From Pseudomonadota bacterium (GTDB lineage Bacteria > Pseudomonadota > Alphaproteobacteria > Rhizobiales > Aestuariivirgaceae): 64,000 nucleotides of DNA. This document shows, one piece after another, positions 48,483 to 58,345 of this stretch. The first letter of the stretch is position 1. Every line of letters starts with the position of its first letter. The position numbers and the translations under genes are program-made. The stretch covers positions 248,001-312,000 of the forward strand of contig JAIUNJ010000002.1 of NCBI GenBank assembly GCA_020161855.1. Reading direction: 5' to 3'. The notes beneath the pieces are model-generated. The model was given only the letters and a program-made list of their open reading frames with translations. It had not been told where the DNA came from and searched no databases.

Positions 48483-49127
48483 ATGAAGAGATTGACCGCA
48501 GTGGGAGCGGCACTCACAACCGCCTTGCTCATGGCGCAGCCGGTGATGGCCACCGGCCTTGACGGCAATGCCCTGCGCAATGAAGGCACATTGAAGGCAG
48601 AAGAATTCGGCAAGACGCGCCCGCCCATCGGCTATGTGCGCTTCTGTGCCACCAACCCGGCAGAATGCAAGCCGGGCAGCAAGAAGCCCGTTCGCGTGGC
48701 ACTCGATCCGGCGCGCTGGGGCCTGCTCTACCAGACCAACACCTTCGTGAACGGCAAGATCACGCCGATCAGCGACGAAGAACTCTATGGCGAATCCGAG
48801 CGCTGGGCGATCCCCGTCGATGCCGGCGACTGCGAGGACTATGTGCTCCTCAAGCAGCAATACCTGGAAAAGCTGGGCTTTCCGGCCTCAAGCCTGCTCA
48901 TCACCGTGGTGCTCGACGAGAACAACCAGGGCCATGCGGTCCTGACCGTCGCGGCCGAGGATGCGGACTACATCCTCGACAACCGGCGCAACGACATCCT
49001 GCGCTGGCGCGACACCAAATACACCTACCTCAAGCGTCAATCGCAGCAGGATCCGCGCCAGTGGGTCGCTCTCGTCAAGGAGAGGACCGAGAACAGCGCA
49101 CCTGTCAGCGCCAGCAACAGGCGCTGA
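48483..49127 (+). CDS. Transglutaminase-like cysteine proteinase (BTLCP), copy 1
   Basis: 214 residues. A signal peptide (1-23, ending VMA-TG) precedes a BTLCP/DUF920 domain with the triad Cys117 (AGDCEDYVLLK), His151 (QGHAVLTV) and Asp166 (YILDNRR). The best-known relative, LapG, cuts the adhesin LapA in the periplasm under control of c-di-GMP through LapD. No LapA or LapD gene is in the window. A second copy follows downstream, with its own upstream region and terminator between them. Confidence 0.88.
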   Translation: MKRLTAVGAALTTALLMAQPVMATGLDGNALRNEGTLKAEEFGKTRPPIGYVRFCATNPAECKPGSKKPVRVALDPARWGLLYQTNTFVNGKITPISDEELYGESERWAIPVDAGDCEDYVLLKQQYLEKLGFPASSLLITVVLDENNQGHAVLTVAAEDADYILDNRRNDILRWRDTKYTYLKRQSQQDPRQWVALVKERTENSAPVSASNRR

Positions 49128-49185
49128 GGAAGGTTCAGTTAGGCCCGGCCGGCGTCCCCCCATCCCCCAAACCGCCGGGCTTCTA

Positions 49186-49224
49186 GGAGCCGGCACCGTC
49201 CCACCCGGTGCCGGCTCCGCTTTT
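49186..49224 (+). terminator. Intrinsic terminator after BTLCP copy 1
   Basis: GGAGCCGGCACCG (49186-49198) pairs perfectly with CGGTGCCGGCTCC (49206-49218) across a seven-base loop, followed by GCTTTT: a 13-bp stem. Confidence 0.85.
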
Positions 49225-49261
49225 CTTTGGCCGCTCGTTTCTTAACGGCCTCACGCCTACG

Positions 49262-49276
49262 TTAACCACTCGGTAA
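49262..49276 (+). promoter_or_regulatory. CtrA-like box (7/8) upstream of BTLCP copy 2
   Basis: TTAA (49262-49265), CCACTCG, GTAA (49273-49276): 7 of 8 matches to TTAA-N7-TTAA, 36 bases before the perfect box. Confidence 0.4.
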
Positions 49277-49311
49277 CACTTGGGTTGCCGCTTTCCGGCC
49301 AATGTGAGAGG

Positions 49312-49326
49312 TTAATGAGGGGTTAA
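49312..49326 (+). promoter_or_regulatory. Perfect CtrA box upstream of BTLCP copy 2
   Basis: TTAA (49312-49315), TGAGGGG, TTAA (49323-49326). It ends 16 bases before the ATG at 49343, so bound CtrA would sit over the start region and could repress, unless transcription starts very near the start codon. Confidence 0.5.
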
Positions 49327-49342
49327 CGGCTTGGGTTGAGTG

Positions 49343-49969
49343 ATGCGTAAGTGGCTTGGGGCAGCGGTAGCGATAGTGATGGCTCTGGCGGGCGCAACGG
49401 CAGCTCAGGCAGCCAGCAGCTACCCCAAGGCAAACTTCCTCCAGGAATTCGGCAAGTCGCTTCCACCGATCGGCTACGTCCAGTTCTGCGCTGACAATCC
49501 GAAGGAATGCAAGGGTGCTACCCTTCTCTCCCAGTCACGCGTTCGCCTCTCGCCGGAAAAATGGCGGCAGCTTTATCGTGTGAACAGCTCGGTCAACGCG
49601 GCGATCAAGCCGATGGAAGACCTGGAGCTCTACGGCAAGGTCGAATACTGGACCTATCCCACCACGGCTGGCGACTGCGAAGACTACCTGCTGCTCAAGA
49701 AGCGCGAACTTGAAAAGCTTGGCTTTCCGCCGGGCGCCCTTCTCATCACCGTTGTTCTCGAAGAGCGCGGCCAGGGTCACGCCGTTCTCACGGTTGCTGC
49801 CGACTCAGGCGACTATGTGCTCGACAACCGCCGCGAAGACATCCTCCTGTGGAGCGATACGAACTACAAGTTCCTCAAGCGCCAGACGCAGCGCGATCCC
49901 AAGCAGTGGGTGTCCCTCGAGGGCAAGCCGACAAGCTCTTCGGCCATCGGCACCGCCGCCGGCAACTGA
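49343..49969 (+). CDS. Transglutaminase-like cysteine proteinase (BTLCP), copy 2
   Basis: 208 residues. A signal peptide (1-24) and BTLCP domain with Cys112 (AGDCEDYLLLK), His146 (QGHAVLTV) and Asp161 (YVLDNRR). It is a clear duplicate of the preceding gene: shared PPIGYV-x-FC, WGxL/WRQLY, GDCEDY and DNRR blocks. The start is ATG 49343; an overlapping GTG at 49340 is possible. Unlike copy 1 it has CtrA-like boxes in its upstream region. Its stop directly abuts the gamma-carbonic anhydrase gene on the other strand. Confidence 0.87.
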   Translation: MRKWLGAAVAIVMALAGATAAQAASSYPKANFLQEFGKSLPPIGYVQFCADNPKECKGATLLSQSRVRLSPEKWRQLYRVNSSVNAAIKPMEDLELYGKVEYWTYPTTAGDCEDYLLLKKRELEKLGFPPGALLITVVLEERGQGHAVLTVAADSGDYVLDNRREDILLWSDTNYKFLKRQTQRDPKQWVSLEGKPTSSSAIGTAAGN

Positions 49970-50497
49970 TCACCCGGCCAGGAGCCTGGCTGCAAAGCGC
50001 TTCCAGTTCCTGACGTAGTTCTGCGCTGACTTCGCAAGACCTTCTTGACCGGCCTTGTCGATCTCGCGGATCACCTTGCCCGGGGCACCGACCACCAGCG
50101 AATTGTCGGGGATTTCCCTGCCCTCAGGGATCAGCGCATTGGCGCCGATCAGGCAGTTGCGGCCGATCTTCACGTGATTGAGGACTGTGGCGCCCATGCC
50201 AACCAGCGAATTGTCACCGACGATGCAGCCATGGAGAATGGCATTGTGGCCGATGGTGCAACCACGGCCGATGATCAGCGGCGCTCCCATGTCGGTGTGG
50301 AGTACGCAGCCGTCTTGCACGTTGCTGCCCTCGCCGATCTCGATCCACTCATTGTCGCCGCGAAGGACCGCATTGAACCAGACGCTGGCATCGGCTTTCA
50401 GGCGCACGCGCCCCATGAGATCCGCCGAAGGTGCCACCCAATAGTGTCCCTCTCCCGGAAACTCGGGAGCAATTCCGTCCAGCTTGTAGATTGCCAT
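49970..50497 (-). CDS. Gamma-carbonic anhydrase family protein
   Basis: 175 residues of left-handed beta-helix hexapeptide repeats ([50 protein letters not shown]..) with the metal histidines in VLHTD and IGHNAILHG. Members range from true zinc carbonic anhydrases to PaaY-like thioesterase-related proteins; the precise activity cannot be read. It runs leftward after the small membrane protein gene, 7 bases apart. Confidence 0.85.
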   Translation of the reverse strand: MAIYKLDGIAPEFPGEGHYWVAPSADLMGRVRLKADASVWFNAVLRGDNEWIEIGEGSNVQDGCVLHTDMGAPLIIGRGCTIGHNAILHGCIVGDNSLVGMGATVLNHVKIGRNCLIGANALIPEGREIPDNSLVVGAPGKVIREIDKAGQEGLAKSAQNYVRNWKRFAARLLAG

Positions 50498-50504
50498 GTG
50501 ACCC

Positions 50505-50819
50505 TCAGAGACCGAACACGTGGCTGAGAATAAACACGCCTTGCATAAAGCTCCAGACCAAACCGGCTGCGAGAATGGGAAGGCCCACGAGGGGGCGCTC
50601 GATCAGCCACCAGAAGGCATCGGCGAGAACGATCACCGGCGCGGAAATGATAATGGCCGCCACACGGAAAGGCGTCATCAGGGAAGGCAGGGGATCGAAG
50701 AGGTCGCGCAACGCAAGCTCTTCATCGGTGGCAAGCCGCCAGGAGGAAGCCACGACGCCTGAACTGACAATGCCGACGACAATGGCCAGCAGCCAGGCCA
50801 AATGATAATCCACCACCAT
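50505..50819 (-). CDS. Small four-helix membrane protein of unknown function
   Basis: 104 residues from ATG 50819, chosen because GGGGA lies six bases upstream; ATG 50825 and a longer frame are alternatives. Predicted membrane segments at about 7-24, 43-60, 61-72 and 75-95 surround a conserved-looking [30 protein letters not shown] stretch. I do not recognise a named family. Probably in one unit with the carbonic anhydrase gene, seven bases downstream of it. Confidence 0.65.
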   Translation of the reverse strand: MVVDYHLAWLLAIVVGIVSSGVVASSWRLATDEELALRDLFDPLPSLMTPFRVAAIIISAPVIVLADAFWWLIERPLVGLPILAAGLVWSFMQGVFILSHVFGL

Positions 50820-50931
50820 ACGCATTCCCCAACACACGCCCGCTGTGCCAAACCGGGACAGCGGATTTACGCTTTGTTGAGAATTGCAAGTTCCGGGCCT
50901 CGCGGCAAGAGCCCGGGGCGCCGACCTTCAC

Positions 50932-51141
50932 CTATTCGAGATCGAAATCGAGGATCGCCATTGAGAAGTTATAGGAGAGTTCGCCGTCCTCTTCATCGCG
51001 GAAGATCACGCCAATGAATTCATCGCCGACATAGACCTCGCCCGAGTCCTTCTTCTGCGGGCGGGCACGCACAGAGATGGTGGCATTGTTGAACTTCTCA
51101 CGCAGAAATTTCGTGAGCTTGGCGATTTCATCCGGCTTCAT
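50932..51141 (-). CDS. DUF3126 family protein
   Basis: 69 residues, MKPDEIAKLTKFLREKF.. to the acidic end ..MAILDFDLE, matching the small alphaproteobacterial DUF3126 family (unknown function) at its normal length. ATG 51141 is used; the frame extends upstream but the extra 20 residues are not family-like. It lies between cysE and the small membrane protein gene, all leftward. Confidence 0.85.
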   Translation of the reverse strand: MKPDEIAKLTKFLREKFNNATISVRARPQKKDSGEVYVGDEFIGVIFRDEEDGELSYNFSMAILDFDLE

Positions 51142-51212
51142 GCGCAAGTCCTTTGCAACAGAAGACAAAGCGGCTGCAGTGACAGCCGCGACTTGCTTCA
51201 TTTGGCGGGTTG

Positions 51213-52046
51213 TTAGCCTTGTTCGCCCTCACCCGCAACCGCATCGACCTGATGGTCCATGGCGCGGGCCGGCTCCTCGCAGCCGGCATAACCGACGATG
51301 CGGGCCGGAACACCTGCAACCGTGCGGTTCGGCGGAACCTCATGCAGCACCACCGAGCAAGCGGCGATGCGCGAGCAATGCCCAATCTCGATGTTGCCAA
51401 GGATCTTGGCACCCGCGCCGATCAAAACGCCGCGCCGGATCTTCGGATGACGGTCGCCACTTTCCTTGCCGGTGCCGCCCAGGGTCACCCCCTGCATGAT
51501 CGAGACATTGTCCTCGATGACGCAGGTTTCGCCGATGACGATGTCATGGCCGTGGTCGATCATGATGCCCTTACCGATGCAGGCGGCGGGATGGACATCG
51601 ACGCTCGCGATCATCGATGAGCGGCTTTGCAGGTAATAGGCAAAATCCTTCCGCCCCATCTGCCACAGCCGGTGCGCCATGCGATGCGTCTGCAAGGCCT
51701 GGTAGCCCTTGAAATAAAGCAGCGGGTCTATGTAGCGGTGGCAGGCCGGGTCGCGATCATAGGTGGCCGTCATGTCAGCCCGCGCCGAGAGGCCGATATC
51801 GGGCTCGGCGTCGAGGGCATCCAGAAAGGCATTGACCACCGCTTCGGAACCCAGGTCGGCATTGCCGAGCCTCGCGGCCAGGCGATGTACCAGCGCCATC
51901 TCAAAACTGTCGTGGGCCAGCACCGCCGAGTAAATGAAGCCGCCAAGGGCCGGTTCAGCCCGTACAGCATCCTCGGCTTCGCCGCGCAGACGGTCCCAGA
52001 CCGGGTCGATCCGTTTGACCGGCTTGACGTTTGTCTCTCGCGCCAT
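51213..52046 (-). CDS. cysE: Serine O-acetyltransferase
   Basis: 277 residues. The helical N-terminal domain (..DPVWDRLRGEAEDAVRAEPALGGFIYSAVLAHDSFEMAL..) is followed by hexapeptide beta-helix repeats with the active-site DHGHD, and the loop GGTGKESGDRHPKI; this is the CysE layout. It makes O-acetylserine from serine and acetyl-CoA, the first step of cysteine synthesis, and is usually feedback-inhibited by cysteine through its C-terminal tail. ATG 52046 follows GAGGGAGGAACCA. Confidence 0.94.
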   Translation of the reverse strand: MARETNVKPVKRIDPVWDRLRGEAEDAVRAEPALGGFIYSAVLAHDSFEMALVHRLAARLGNADLGSEAVVNAFLDALDAEPDIGLSARADMTATYDRDPACHRYIDPLLYFKGYQALQTHRMAHRLWQMGRKDFAYYLQSRSSMIASVDVHPAACIGKGIMIDHGHDIVIGETCVIEDNVSIMQGVTLGGTGKESGDRHPKIRRGVLIGAGAKILGNIEIGHCSRIAACSVVLHEVPPNRTVAGVPARIVGYAGCEEPARAMDHQVDAVAGEGEQG

Positions 52047-52117
52047 TGGTTCCTCCCTCAGGTCACCTTATCACGGATCAGGCCATGTAGGTAATAGCCC
52101 GGCCTTTGGGAAGCCCC

Positions 52118-55100
52118 CTACTCCGCTGCAAGCTTAATGTCCGGTGCGCCGGCATCATTGGCTGCCGGGGCGAGAACGGGCTTGGTTTCCTTTGGCCTCG
52201 CCGCCTTGTGGAGTCCGCTGCGGTCCTTGGCCAGGTAGGAGTAGATCGCCGGAGTGACGAACAGCGTGAACATCGTGCCGATCGTCATGCCGGCGGCGAT
52301 GATGATGCCGATGTCAAAGCGGCTCTTGGCGCCGGCACCATTGGCCAGCAGGAGCGGAAACACGCCGGCGACCATGGCCGCTGTCGTCATGAGGATCGGC
52401 CGCAGACGCACTGCCGCCGCTTCCTTGATGGCCGCGTGGCGGTCGAGCCCCTTCTCCTCCTGGAGCTTGTTGGCAAACTCGACCATGAGGATGCCGTGCT
52501 TGGCAATGAGGCCGATGAGAGTCACAAGGCCGATCTGGGTATAGATGTTGATCGTACCCGAGCCCAGGTTGACAGGCGTATTGTTCTGCATGGCCCCGTT
52601 CACTTCACCAAGAATGAATAGCACGAAGAGCGCACCAAAGGTCGTGGCGGGCAAGCCCATCAGGATGATGAAGGGGTCGCGGAAGCTCTCGAACTGCGCT
52701 GCAAGCACCAGGTAGATGAGGACCAATGCGAAGACGAACGTGACGGCGAGCGTGTTGCCTTCAGTCACAAACTGGCGGCTTTCTCCCTTGAAGTCATAGG
52801 ACATGCCTTGTGGGAAGATTTCAGCCGCCTTCTGCTCGAGAAAGGCAATGCCTTCACCAATAGTGCGGCCGGGGAACGGCACGCCAGAGAGCGTGGCGGC
52901 ATTCAACTGCTGGAACGTCTTCAGGCCGTTTGGCTGCACTGTCTGCTCGGCCGTGATGAAGGCTGACAGTGGAACCATGGTGCCATCAGCAGCGCGCACG
53001 CGGTAGTTAAGAATCTCCGCGGTCGACTCGCGCGAACTGCGCGGTACCTGAGGGATCACCTGATAGGAGCGGCCTTGTACCGAGAAGCGGTTGACGTTGT
53101 TGCCACCCAGCAGCGTCGCCAGCGTGGCGCCGACATCGCGCATCGTCACGCCAAGCTTGTTGGCCCGGTCCTTGTTGACGACCAGTTCCACCTGCGGTGT
53201 CGAGAAGCGAAGGTCCGCGTTGGTGAAGATGAAGAGGCCGCTCTTCTTGGCCTCCGCATCGAGTTTGTCGAGAGCATCGGCCAGCTGTACATAGTCGCCA
53301 GGATAGGTGACGACAAATTCAACGGGCAATTCACCGGCGCCCACAGGAATGGCCGAAGGCGCCGTGGCAAAAACCTGCACACCGGCAATCTGAGAGGTCA
53401 GGCCCTGGAGCTGGCCCATCACAGAGAGGTCGGAACGGTCGCGGCTGTCCCATGGCTTCAGGATGAGGCCGACAAAGGCGGCGTGTTCACTGCCGAGGCC
53501 ATTGATGGTGAAAACATTCTGCTTCTCCGGGATCGACATCATGTCCTGCGTGATCTTCTCGGTATAGGTCGAGAGATAATCGAGGTTGGTGTGATCCGGA
53601 GCGTTGACGAAAGCAAACAGAACGCCCTGGTCTTCAGATGGCGCAAGCTGCCGGTTGATGGCCGTATAGAGGATGCCCGACAGCAGAATCGTCAGGGCTG
53701 CAATCCATACGAAAACCGCGCGCTGCTTGATGGTGCCATCAAGACGGCGGCGATAGAACCGCTGCAGCGCCCCAAACACCCGCTCCACAGTGCGGCCAAA
53801 CCAGCTCTGATGCTCGTGGGACTTGAGCAGCTTCGACGTCAGCATCGGGGATAGCGTCAGCGCGATGATGCCGGAGACGACGACAGCGCCTGCAAGCGTA
53901 AACGCGAATTCCCGGAACAGCGCACCTGTCAGGCCCGAAGTGAAGCCGATCGGCGCATAGACCGCGACGAGCGTAAGCGTCATCGAGAGCACGGGGCCGG
54001 TGATTTCACGAGCACCCTGCAGTGCCGCCTCGAAGGGCGACATGCCCTCCTCGACGTGTCGCTGGATATTCTCGACGACAACAATGGCGTCGTCAACGAC
54101 GAGACCGATGGCGAGCACGAGCGCAAGAAGCGTCAGGAGGTTGATCGAGTAACCAAAGAAAACCAACACCAGCGCAACGCCGATCAAAGACAGCGGGATG
54201 GTGACGACCGGGATGAAGGTCGAGCGGATGTTGCCAAGGAACAGCAGGATGACCACCACGACGATCAGGGCAGCTTCACCCAGTGTCTTGGCGACCTCCC
54301 AGATCGATTCATTGATGAACTCCGTGGCGTCATAGGCGATGTCTGCTTCGAGGCCACTCGGCAGGCTCGCCTTGATGGCCGGGACGGCCGCCCGGACATT
54401 GCTGATCACCGTCAGTGGATTGGCATCGGGCGTCGCCTCGACGCCCATGAACACGGCTTTCAAGCCATCGAAGGATGACGAAGAGCTGAAGTTTTGTGGA
54501 CCTAGATCGACGGTGGCGACCTGGTTCAGGCGGATCACAGTGTCGCCGCGCGTGGCGACCACAAGCTGCCCGAACTGCTCTGGTGTCTCCAGCGAGGTTT
54601 GGGCGTTGATGTTCTGCTGCGTGAACTGGCCCTTCACCTCGCCAGCTGCCGTGGTGAAATTGTTGGCCGTGAGCGCGGCATTCACTTCAAGTGGCGTGAC
54701 ACCCAAAGACGCCATCTTGTTGGGGTCGAGCCACACACGCATGGCGAAGGTCGTGCCGCCAAGGATGTCGGCTGCCGCCACGCCATTGATGGCCTGGATC
54801 TTCGGCTTCACGACACGGTCGAGATAGTCACTGATCTGGGGCGATGTAAGCTGGTCGCTCTTGAAGCTAATATACATCAACGCGAAGCCCGGGCCGGTTG
54901 TACGCTTCACAACCGGATCGTTGGACTCTTCGGGCAGAATGCCCTTCACTTCGTTGACCTTCGACAGCACGTCGGCGAGCGCACGGTCGCCGTTGGCATC
55001 AAGACGCAATTTGAGCGTGATGGTCGATACGTTCTGGGCGGAGACCGACTCGATCGTGTCGACGCCCTCGGTAGAAGCCACGGCCTGCTGCAACGGCGTG

Positions 55101-55291
55101 GTAATGAAGCCCTTGATTAGGTCAGCGTTCGCACCGGGATAAGCAGTGGTGATCTCGATCTTGGTGTCGGCGACTTCAGGGAACTGGCGAATCTGCAGCT
55201 TGTAGGCCGCCTGCAGGCCGGCAAGCAGGATGATCAGACTGACGACAGTCGCAAGCACCGGCCTGCGAACGAAAATGTCCGTGAAATGCAT
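52118..55291 (-). CDS. HAE-1 RND multidrug efflux permease
   Basis: 1057 residues, the AcrB/MexB size. FTDIFVRRPVLATVVSLIILLAGLQAA at the start and the proton-relay GLVVDDAIVVVENIQRH in TM4 (about 400-416, two Asp) are diagnostic; the two large porter loops and 12 membrane segments are present. It pumps drugs and lipophilic compounds across the outer membrane with an adaptor and a TolC-type channel. The adaptor gene lies 10 bases upstream and a PadR gene upstream of that; no outer-membrane channel gene is in the operon. Confidence 0.94.
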   Translation of the reverse strand: MHFTDIFVRRPVLATVVSLIILLAGLQAAYKLQIRQFPEVADTKIEITTAYPGANADLIKGFITTPLQQAVASTEGVDTIESVSAQNVSTITLKLRLDANGDRALADVLSKVNEVKGILPEESNDPVVKRTTGPGFALMYISFKSDQLTSPQISDYLDRVVKPKIQAINGVAAADILGGTTFAMRVWLDPNKMASLGVTPLEVNAALTANNFTTAAGEVKGQFTQQNINAQTSLETPEQFGQLVVATRGDTVIRLNQVATVDLGPQNFSSSSSFDGLKAVFMGVEATPDANPLTVISNVRAAVPAIKASLPSGLEADIAYDATEFINESIWEVAKTLGEAALIVVVVILLFLGNIRSTFIPVVTIPLSLIGVALVLVFFGYSINLLTLLALVLAIGLVVDDAIVVVENIQRHVEEGMSPFEAALQGAREITGPVLSMTLTLVAVYAPIGFTSGLTGALFREFAFTLAGAVVVSGIIALTLSPMLTSKLLKSHEHQSWFGRTVERVFGALQRFYRRRLDGTIKQRAVFVWIAALTILLSGILYTAINRQLAPSEDQGVLFAFVNAPDHTNLDYLSTYTEKITQDMMSIPEKQNVFTINGLGSEHAAFVGLILKPWDSRDRSDLSVMGQLQGLTSQIAGVQVFATAPSAIPVGAGELPVEFVVTYPGDYVQLADALDKLDAEAKKSGLFIFTNADLRFSTPQVELVVNKDRANKLGVTMRDVGATLATLLGGNNVNRFSVQGRSYQVIPQVPRSSRESTAEILNYRVRAADGTMVPLSAFITAEQTVQPNGLKTFQQLNAATLSGVPFPGRTIGEGIAFLEQKAAEIFPQGMSYDFKGESRQFVTEGNTLAVTFVFALVLIYLVLAAQFESFRDPFIILMGLPATTFGALFVLFILGEVNGAMQNNTPVNLGSGTINIYTQIGLVTLIGLIAKHGILMVEFANKLQEEKGLDRHAAIKEAAAVRLRPILMTTAAMVAGVFPLLLANGAGAKSRFDIGIIIAAGMTIGTMFTLFVTPAIYSYLAKDRSGLHKAARPKETKPVLAPAANDAGAPDIKLAAE

Positions 55292-55301
55292 GGCCCCCGC
55301 C

Positions 55302-56444
55302 TTACCTCAATGTCGTTTCATCGCTGACTTTCAATGCCAGCGAATTGTTGATCACGATCTTGCTGCCCTGGTCGATCTTGTTCTGACCTGCAACCACGAC
55401 CTGTTCGCCCGCCTTCACGCCATCGACGATCTCGACGCGGCCGTTCTTGATCGCGCCAACCTTGATAAAGCGCTTCTCGACGGCGAGTTCGTCAGGCTTG
55501 GCATTCTTGTCCACGGTCGTGGCCGGCACGACGGCAAACACGCTGTCGCCGTAGAGCGAGAAGGTCACCGCCGTCTGCGCGATGGTCGTCACGCTGCGCG
55601 GCTCACCCGACTCCACCGCTACGTCGGCATACATGCCAGGTACGAGCTTGTTCTCGGGATTGGCCAGTTTGCCACGAATGGTGATGGTGCGGCTCGAGGC
55701 GTTGAGCTTGGCATCAGCGGTCGCAATTGAACCTTCGAAGGTCTGGCCCGGCCAGGCATTGAAGGTGGCCGTGATCTTCTGACCGATTTTCACGCGGCCA
55801 AAATCATTCTCCGTCACCGCGAAGTCCACGAAAACCTCATCGACCTTCTGCAGCGTGGCAATGCCCTGGCCTGGCGACAGGTAGCTGCCGACCGAAACTT
55901 CACGCAGGCCAAGCTGGCCATCCCATGGGGCATAGATCGCCTTCTTGTTGATCTGGGCCTGAATGCGTTCGATCGTGGCGACGACCTGGTCGCGCGCGCT
56001 CCGATCCTCGTCGAGGGTGGCGGCGGTGCCGAAGCCACGCTCGAAAATTGCCTCGCTGCGCTTCAGCTTGGCATTGGCATTTTCAAGCTGGGCCTGAGCC
56101 GACTTGAGATCGGCGGCGTCAGTCTCTGTATCGAGCTGCACGAGCTTGGTGCCCGCCTTGACTACATCGCCCGACTTGAACAGCAGTTCCTTCACAATGC
56201 CGCCTACCTCTGGCGTGACGGTCACGCTTTCAGTGGCCACCACTGTGCCGATGCCTGAAATGGTCGGCTGCCAGGTTTCGGCCGTGGCGTTCTCAGTGGC
56301 GACGGTCTGGACCGGTGGCGGCATGCTACCGATAGCCTGCGCAATCATCTTCGGCTTGAAGTCGAAAGCATAGAAGGCGATGAGCGCGGCAAGACCGCCA
56401 AAAACAATCGTCGCCAGCAAGAAGTAGATAATCTTGCGAATCAT
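55302..56444 (-). CDS. RND efflux periplasmic adaptor protein
   Basis: 380 residues. An N-terminal signal anchor (about 4-25), biotinyl-lipoyl halves (..ESVTVTPEVGGIVKELLFKSGDVVKAGTKLVQLD.. and ..IYAPWDGQLGLREVSVGSYLSPGQG..) separated by a helical hairpin, then beta-barrel and membrane-proximal domains: the MFP/AcrA plan. It links the RND pump to an outer-membrane channel. ATG 56444 begins the anchor; the upstream 13 codons of the open frame are not needed. It lies between padR and the permease. Confidence 0.92.
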   Translation of the reverse strand: MIRKIIYFLLATIVFGGLAALIAFYAFDFKPKMIAQAIGSMPPPVQTVATENATAETWQPTISGIGTVVATESVTVTPEVGGIVKELLFKSGDVVKAGTKLVQLDTETDAADLKSAQAQLENANAKLKRSEAIFERGFGTAATLDEDRSARDQVVATIERIQAQINKKAIYAPWDGQLGLREVSVGSYLSPGQGIATLQKVDEVFVDFAVTENDFGRVKIGQKITATFNAWPGQTFEGSIATADAKLNASSRTITIRGKLANPENKLVPGMYADVAVESGEPRSVTTIAQTAVTFSLYGDSVFAVVPATTVDKNAKPDELAVEKRFIKVGAIKNGRVEIVDGVKAGEQVVVAGQNKIDQGSKIVINNSLALKVSDETTLR

Positions 56445-56460
56445 GGTGTTGCGTTCCCCG

Positions 56461-56994
56461 TCACTCAGCGGCCTTTGCCGCACGCGATTTCATTTCAACC
56501 AGTTTTGACTCGAGGTAGCTGACACTCGCTGTCAGCACCGCTTCGCCATATCCCATGATGAAGGTTGCCCCCTCATCGCTATTTCCTTCGGCCCTGCATT
56601 GGTCGATGCACTTAAGATCGTCACGCAGATGCGACAATTGCTTCTCGATGGCAACCACTGTGTGACCGGCGGTCAGATAGTGCTGCAGATACATCTCAAA
56701 GAGAAACTCCGATTTGTACTTGTCCCGCGCCGGTACGACAGACAGCCACTTCGAAAGCGCCGCATGACCGGCGGTGGTGATGGCATAAACCTTCTTGTCA
56801 GGCTTGCCGGACTGCTCTTCTTCACGCACCGTTACCAGGCCATCTGCCGCCAGCTGATTGAGCGCCGGATATATCGAGCCATAGCTTGCTTCAATAAAGT
56901 GGCTGAAGAGTCCTTCTTCGAACTCCTTCTTGATCTCATAGCCCGTGGCTTCCTGCGTGGAGAGGAACCCCAGGCACAAGGTGCGCACATTCAC
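56461..56994 (-). CDS. PadR-family transcriptional regulator
   Basis: 177 residues. Winged-helix DNA-binding domain (LCLGFLSTQEATGYEIKKEFEEGLFSHFIEASYGSIYPALNQLAADGLVTVREEEQSGKPDKKVYAITTAGHAALSKWL) and a helical C-terminal dimerisation domain: the PadR plan. First gene of the operon, before the RND adaptor and permease, so it most likely represses efflux until a ligand binds, and itself. A candidate operator lies just upstream (57007-57029). Confidence 0.9.
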   Translation of the reverse strand: MNVRTLCLGFLSTQEATGYEIKKEFEEGLFSHFIEASYGSIYPALNQLAADGLVTVREEEQSGKPDKKVYAITTAGHAALSKWLSVVPARDKYKSEFLFEMYLQHYLTAGHTVVAIEKQLSHLRDDLKCIDQCRAEGNSDEGATFIMGYGEAVLTASVSYLESKLVEMKSRAAKAAE

Positions 56995-57006
56995 CCGGCC
57001 GACTCC

Positions 57007-57029
57007 GATATATACTGATTTGATATATG
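57007..57029 (-). promoter_or_regulatory. Candidate PadR operator dyad
   Basis: An AT-rich near-palindrome, TATAT-N9-ATATA in GATATATACTGATTTGATATATG, 13 bases upstream of the padR start. PadR proteins bind such spaced TAT/ATA dyads, so this is a plausible autoregulatory site. Confidence 0.4.
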
Positions 57030-57407
57030 GCGGTTAAGTCCAGTCCCCGGCTCTGTCAATGAAGTTTCGCGAAAGTTCGCGTTCTTTCGGCACATTCTCG
57101 ATTCGAAACTTCTCATTGCATAATCAAACGCTGCGGATTGATGCGCCGCAACAAGAAATCACCCCAAACTCTAAGCCAAATACAGCGCAGGGAAGTGGTG
57201 CATGGCGGCGGCAAGATCATTCCTGGTGATTTCCACCTAAAAATCGCCCTATAGTGGTCTTATTCACTTTATTGTTGCAAGAATGAGCAGTGAACATGGT
57301 TTTGTCACACTTGTTTTTGCTGCAACGCTTCTCTAAACACAGCCCCCAACCTTGGCCGTTATGAGCCGGGGACATATGCGACTGGCGTCAAATTCATAGG
57401 GGGGCGA
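57030..57407. other. Divergent padR/livH intergenic region
   Basis: About 380 bases without a credible gene. It has a 10-base palindrome TTTCGCGAAA (57065-57074) and ends with AGGGGGGCGA just before the livH ATG. The livH promoter lies here but I could not fix it. Confidence 0.5.
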
Positions 57408-58343
<936 letters not shown>

Positions 58344-58345
58344 TC

